Assembly: GCA_045802605.1 (NCBI GenBank)
Contig: JBJMQS010000074.1
Location: 93,081 to 157,080 of the forward strand
Length of the DNA: 64,000 nucleotides
Source: JBJMQS01 sp045802605
Lineage (GTDB): Bacteria > Planctomycetota > Planctomycetia > Gemmatales > Gemmataceae
Reading direction: 5' to 3'
Below are positions 61,801 to 64,000 of this stretch, piece after piece. Numbering within the stretch: position 1 is the stretch's first letter; the number at the start of each line of letters is the position of its first letter. The notes beneath the pieces are model-generated. The model had not been told where the DNA came from and did no database searches. It saw only the letters and a program-made list of their open reading frames with translations. The position numbers were made by a program, and so were the translations under genes.

Positions 61801-62532
61801 GATATTCAGCAGAATAATGGCGGTCCGACCGAGACGATCAGCTTGTTGGCCGGTAGTCCATGTCTCGACGCTGGCAGCAATCCGTTGAGCCTTGCGTTTG
61901 ATCAGCGCGGCACCAGCTACTTGCGCACGAGCGGTCCGCAGACCGATATTGGCGCTTGGGAATTCCAATATCCGTTGCCGCCGACGGTGACCAACGTGAC
62001 ATTCGGTGACGGCACCAATCAGCGTTCGCAGGTGCGGCAGATCGTGGTTACATTTTCGCAGCCGGTGGACTTCCTGGGCAACAACCCGAACGCCGCGTTC
62101 ACTGTCCATCGCACCGGCACGAATGGAACCATCGGCGACGTTTCCATCACGGCCACGCCCAACGCTCTGCCGGCGACATCGGTGACGATCACGTTCTCGG
62201 GCGCGCTGACAGAGTCAAATAACTCGCTGGTGGACGGCCTTTACGACTTGATTATCGGCGCGGCACAAGTGTCGAGCACCGGCGGCGCGCTCGACGGCAA
62301 CAACGATGGCATTCCCGGCGGCGACTATGTCTCAACCGGCACCACGGCCAATAAGCACTTCCGCTTCTACGGCGATCAAAACGGCGACGCCGCGGTTGAC
62401 CAAACCGATTATCTGGTCTTCCGCAATGCCGTCAGTGGTGGCCCGAGCCAGATCTTCGATTTCAACAATGATGGCGACGTGGATCAGATAGATTACCTCG
62501 CGTTCCGCAATCGGATTTCAGGCGGACCGTAA
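58846..62532 (+). CDS. Giant surface protein: LEDR motif, beta-helix blocks, dockerin-like C-terminus
   Basis: A 1228-residue protein; GGAGATT precedes ATG 58846. It begins MVSRHRTRLWVQALEDRRTP. Two beta-helix blocks follow (GNTSTAQGGGIAMDVGGRLS; GGAIHIQGPGSLTFSNGRL), the second opened by DGKLSLREAITSANDL, plus a choice-of-anchor Q type end (SPCLDAGSNPLSLAFDQRG). The C-terminal cassette (FGDGTNQRSQVRQIVVTFSQ, then GDQNGDAAVDQTDYLVFRN and NNDGDVDQIDYLAFRN) is nearly the same as in the preceding gene, so the two are relatives by duplication. Confidence 0.88.
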   Translation: MVSRHRTRLWVQALEDRRTPATFTVNTIADTGLGSLRQAITDSNAAIGADSIVFDPAAFASAKIITLESALPNISDDLTITGTGSKLLTVTRDSAAGSFRIFAVKNFDTILNVSMSKLSITNGYCDATSQTDNGGGIYVGATHSLTLDNVVLSGNTSTAQGGGIAMDVGGRLSITNSTISGNVALGNEYGDPFTGFSGVGGGIYFTQDGSLTLFSSTVDNNIAKSSGAGIFLYGEASGTALIRNTTISSNSVTTATTLFYRSGGAGIAVLTNSFAGGTGSYSLTIQNSTVTGNSAAGGSYGGGIQLLASTSGPSSTNKISARIESTIVAGNTVGSGGVGPDIFGAATPGFTAQKVTVDFSAIGNTSGFTLTPGPGGSGTNLINKSFPLGALAYNPATATVRTQLPPAGSELIDKGDNPGPTSIDARGLTRFYDDGSVTGTLTVDIGAAEVQPAGYPIALANAPTITTAGGLTQTITVVYQDETGITLGSIGNGDIQVTTATGFSKIGTFVSSIGSGTSVTATYTIPSVTGGWAVSADGVYTISMAATQVSDSSSNWEQPGALGTFMVAIPRTLVVTTANDIVSTTDGKLSLREAITSANDLYPSNDTITFDPTVFLGGDIITWSSLGQMFITDSVTIQGGGPSKLTLDGGGASRHFNLDGPGTLNVSISGVSMSGGTTKLELQSERGGSIFNNGENLVMNNVWMTGNQAQKSYGGAIHIQGPGSLTFSNGRLMNNSAPNYAGGAISALSPNHSISISNSLVSGNNTGYYGGAVFSSGGGTVVIDRSTIKNNSTTKLLADDQSGTLIKGGGGGIMVANGKVVNGAVLEDYPTTSGLTVTNSLFDGNTTAASGGAIEFNGKGTSVLLRNSTFVNNQTTGNTTENVGGAIVVGNLHTTPVLIDNCTLVYNKAYGAALVIDDASTSDVKAESCIIALNTCADPTQIPCDFGGSMQANYCFIGTDSGTLETGSANNVGMGAPGSPADPMIDIQQNNGGPTETISLLAGSPCLDAGSNPLSLAFDQRGTSYLRTSGPQTDIGAWEFQYPLPPTVTNVTFGDGTNQRSQVRQIVVTFSQPVDFLGNNPNAAFTVHRTGTNGTIGDVSITATPNALPATSVTITFSGALTESNNSLVDGLYDLIIGAAQVSSTGGALDGNNDGIPGGDYVSTGTTANKHFRFYGDQNGDAAVDQTDYLVFRNAVSGGPSQIFDFNNDGDVDQIDYLAFRNRISGGP

Positions 62533-62620
62533 TTTCACTGGCTTGAAGTGACGGCGGCTCGCCGGCACGCTAGAATCTTAAAACTCGCACGCACACGAAA
62601 TCCGTCCAGGAGCTTGCCCC

Positions 62621-64000
62621 ATGTCCCCCTCCCTCAGGCGTTGGCTGCGCGGATCTCGCGCCCTGGCGCAACACCGCTTTCACCCACAATTGCAGCGCAT
62701 GGAAAGCCGGCTCGCGCCGGCCACGGCGACGCTGGCGTCGGGCGTGTTGACGATTGATTACACGGCGACGGGGATCGCTACGGAAGCGGTAACAATTGGG
62801 GACAACGGCACGAACATTACGCTTAGCGGCAATGTTTCGGGAGCCACGTCAAACCCCGTAGGAAGCGTGAGCAAGATCGTAGCCCAAGACTCGGGCGGCA
62901 GCACCGGCCAAACTGTGACATTTCTCGGAACGTTTTCCCTGAGCGGCGGCCTGTCATCGACTGGTATTGAAACCGCAATTATCACGGCCACTATTAATGC
63001 CACCAGCACCGGCTCGATTTCGATCACAGCGCCGAAGACGATTCAAATGGGTTCCTCGGGCGGCGCAAGCGGTGCGCTTTCTTCCGTGAGCGGGAACATC
63101 ACGCTAAGCGCCAATCAGCAAGTCACGCCGACGACTGGAACCTTCTACGGCATCGATTGTCATCATGCCACCATAAGCAGCACGTCCGGCGGCATAACGC
63201 TGCAGGGGCGCAGCGGGAATACGGACGATCTCATTGGCGTTTCGCTCGCCGACTCGTCCACCATAGGCGTCGGCACCAGCGGGTCGGTCAGCCTCACCGG
63301 CGTCAGTCTCGGCACGGGAGCCGTGTGCGATGGCGTTTCAATTTGGAATAGCACGGTCACGTCGGGTGGCGGGCCGATTTCGATTGTCGGCCAGGCCGGC
63401 GGCAGTGGCGCTGCTGCGTTTGCAAACGATGGAGTCATACTGGCCGCCAATGGATTCATTTCCGCGGGGGGAACCGGTTCTGTCACCGTGCAAGGGACGT
63501 CCAGTGCATCCGTTGGGGGCGGATTCGGAGTCAACGTTTCGACGACCGGGGACAAAATCACATCGGCGGGCGGCACCGTCACCATCACGGGAATCAGTGG
63601 CAATACCGTAAGCCAAGCGGTGCAGCTAGCGAGCAGTACGACAATTTCAACCGGCGGCACCGCCGCGCTAACAATCATTGCTGACAGTTTGAACGTCGAT
63701 GCCGCCGCCAAGATTCAAGCCGGCGCGTCGAGCAATGCCCAAGTCACAATCCGTCCTCGCACTGCTGGCACGAAAATTAATCTCGGGGGTGCCGACGTAT
63801 TGACCGGCTCGCCACTCACGCTTGGAATCACCAACGTCGAACTAAATCGCATTTCAGCCGGTACCATCATCTTTGGGTCGGACGGTTCGGCCAACTACCC
63901 TGGCGTCGCCGCCGGCCCCATCACCGTTTCGAGTGCGATGCAACACACGGCCGGCGCGAGCATTGGCGCCGCGACCGCGCAGAACATTGTGTTCAATGCC
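62621..64000 (+). CDS. Surface protein with LEDR-like motif, cut by the window end
   Basis: A frame of 460 codons from ATG 62621 (AGGAG 8 bases upstream) runs open to the last base. It starts MSPSLRRWLRGSRALAQHRF and has QLQRMESRLAPATATLASG, a looser form of the LEDRxxPA motif. The rest is beta-strand repeats rich in Gly/Thr/Ser (GGTVTITGISGNTVSQAVQL; SGSVSLTGVSLGTG), as in filamentous-haemagglutinin-like or autotransporter-like solenoids. The C-terminus is unknown. Third surface gene in a row on this strand. Confidence 0.85.
   Translation, partial: MSPSLRRWLRGSRALAQHRFHPQLQRMESRLAPATATLASGVLTIDYTATGIATEAVTIGDNGTNITLSGNVSGATSNPVGSVSKIVAQDSGGSTGQTVTFLGTFSLSGGLSSTGIETAIITATINATSTGSISITAPKTIQMGSSGGASGALSSVSGNITLSANQQVTPTTGTFYGIDCHHATISSTSGGITLQGRSGNTDDLIGVSLADSSTIGVGTSGSVSLTGVSLGTGAVCDGVSIWNSTVTSGGGPISIVGQAGGSGAAAFANDGVILAANGFISAGGTGSVTVQGTSSASVGGGFGVNVSTTGDKITSAGGTVTITGISGNTVSQAVQLASSTTISTGGTAALTIIADSLNVDAAAKIQAGASSNAQVTIRPRTAGTKINLGGADVLTGSPLTLGITNVELNRISAGTIIFGSDGSANYPGVAAGPITVSSAMQHTAGASIGAATAQNIVFNA

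Noticed and set aside
61168..62109. 313-residue frame antisense to the second giant surface gene
   Set aside because: Opposite a well-supported beta-helix/dockerin protein. Composition is that of a shadow frame.

Overview
The window reads as a chromosomal fragment of a planctomycete, most likely family Gemmataceae. The evidence is a set of lineage-typical families: a repeat-companion domain of the TIGR02996 type joined to leucine-rich repeats (2558-3382), several very large surface proteins that begin with a short basic stretch and an L-E-D-R-x-x-P motif, planctomycete-type ECF sigma and Ser/Thr kinase genes, a HAF-repeat PEP-CTERM protein, and high-GC codon use with many palindromic intergenic elements. 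No rRNA, tRNA, CRISPR array, prophage or intact insertion sequence was seen.

Layout. 1-10.7 kb (minus strand): a methyltransferase-like gene cut by the window edge, a dicarboxylate/glutamate symporter, an LRR protein behind a 1090-residue LEDR surface protein, yebC behind a TPR lipoprotein-or-secreted protein, and a PEP-CTERM protein broken by an in-frame TAG. 10.7-18 kb (minus): the translation/transcription cluster nusA-infB-rbfA plus a divergent endonuclease III-like gene, with an orphan MalK/UgpC-type ATPase just upstream. 18-20 kb (minus): an ExeA-like AAA ATPase and a BY-kinase-like ATPase with no Walker A lysine. 20-24 kb (plus): a complete TroA-type Mn/Zn ABC transporter whose last permease carries a C-terminal winged-helix domain. 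24-30.6 kb: a WD40 protein, a tightly overlapped sigma factor / Ser-Thr kinase / DUF502 operon, and a convergent two-component system. 30.6-36.2 kb (minus): a haem peroxidase with LEDR motif and polyproline tail, a DoxX-like/2OG-oxygenase pair, and an FG-GAP protein. 36.3-38.5 kb (plus): pyrF and a BaiN/HI0933-type flavoprotein. 38.5-46 kb (minus): a Cys-rich secreted peptide, a membrane Ser/Thr kinase, an orphan Hcp, a lipase-like hydrolase, a GH57/DUF3536 hydrolase and a ParE-type toxin-antitoxin pair. 46-51.3 kb (minus): asparagine synthase coupled to a DevCAB-type exporter. 51.6-52.9 kb: hemW. 53-64 kb (plus): three successive giant LEDR/beta-helix surface proteins, the last cut by the window end.

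Two themes tie the region together. First, six proteins spread over the window share the N-terminal LEDR-like motif, and three of them share one C-terminal cassette (Ig-like domain plus dockerin/EF-hand-like pair), which suggests a common export or anchoring route. Second, long palindromic elements from at least three families sit at gene ends; some provide the stop codon of one or both neighbouring genes, and one lies in frame inside hemW. All functional calls rest on reading the translated sequence by eye; no database search was run.
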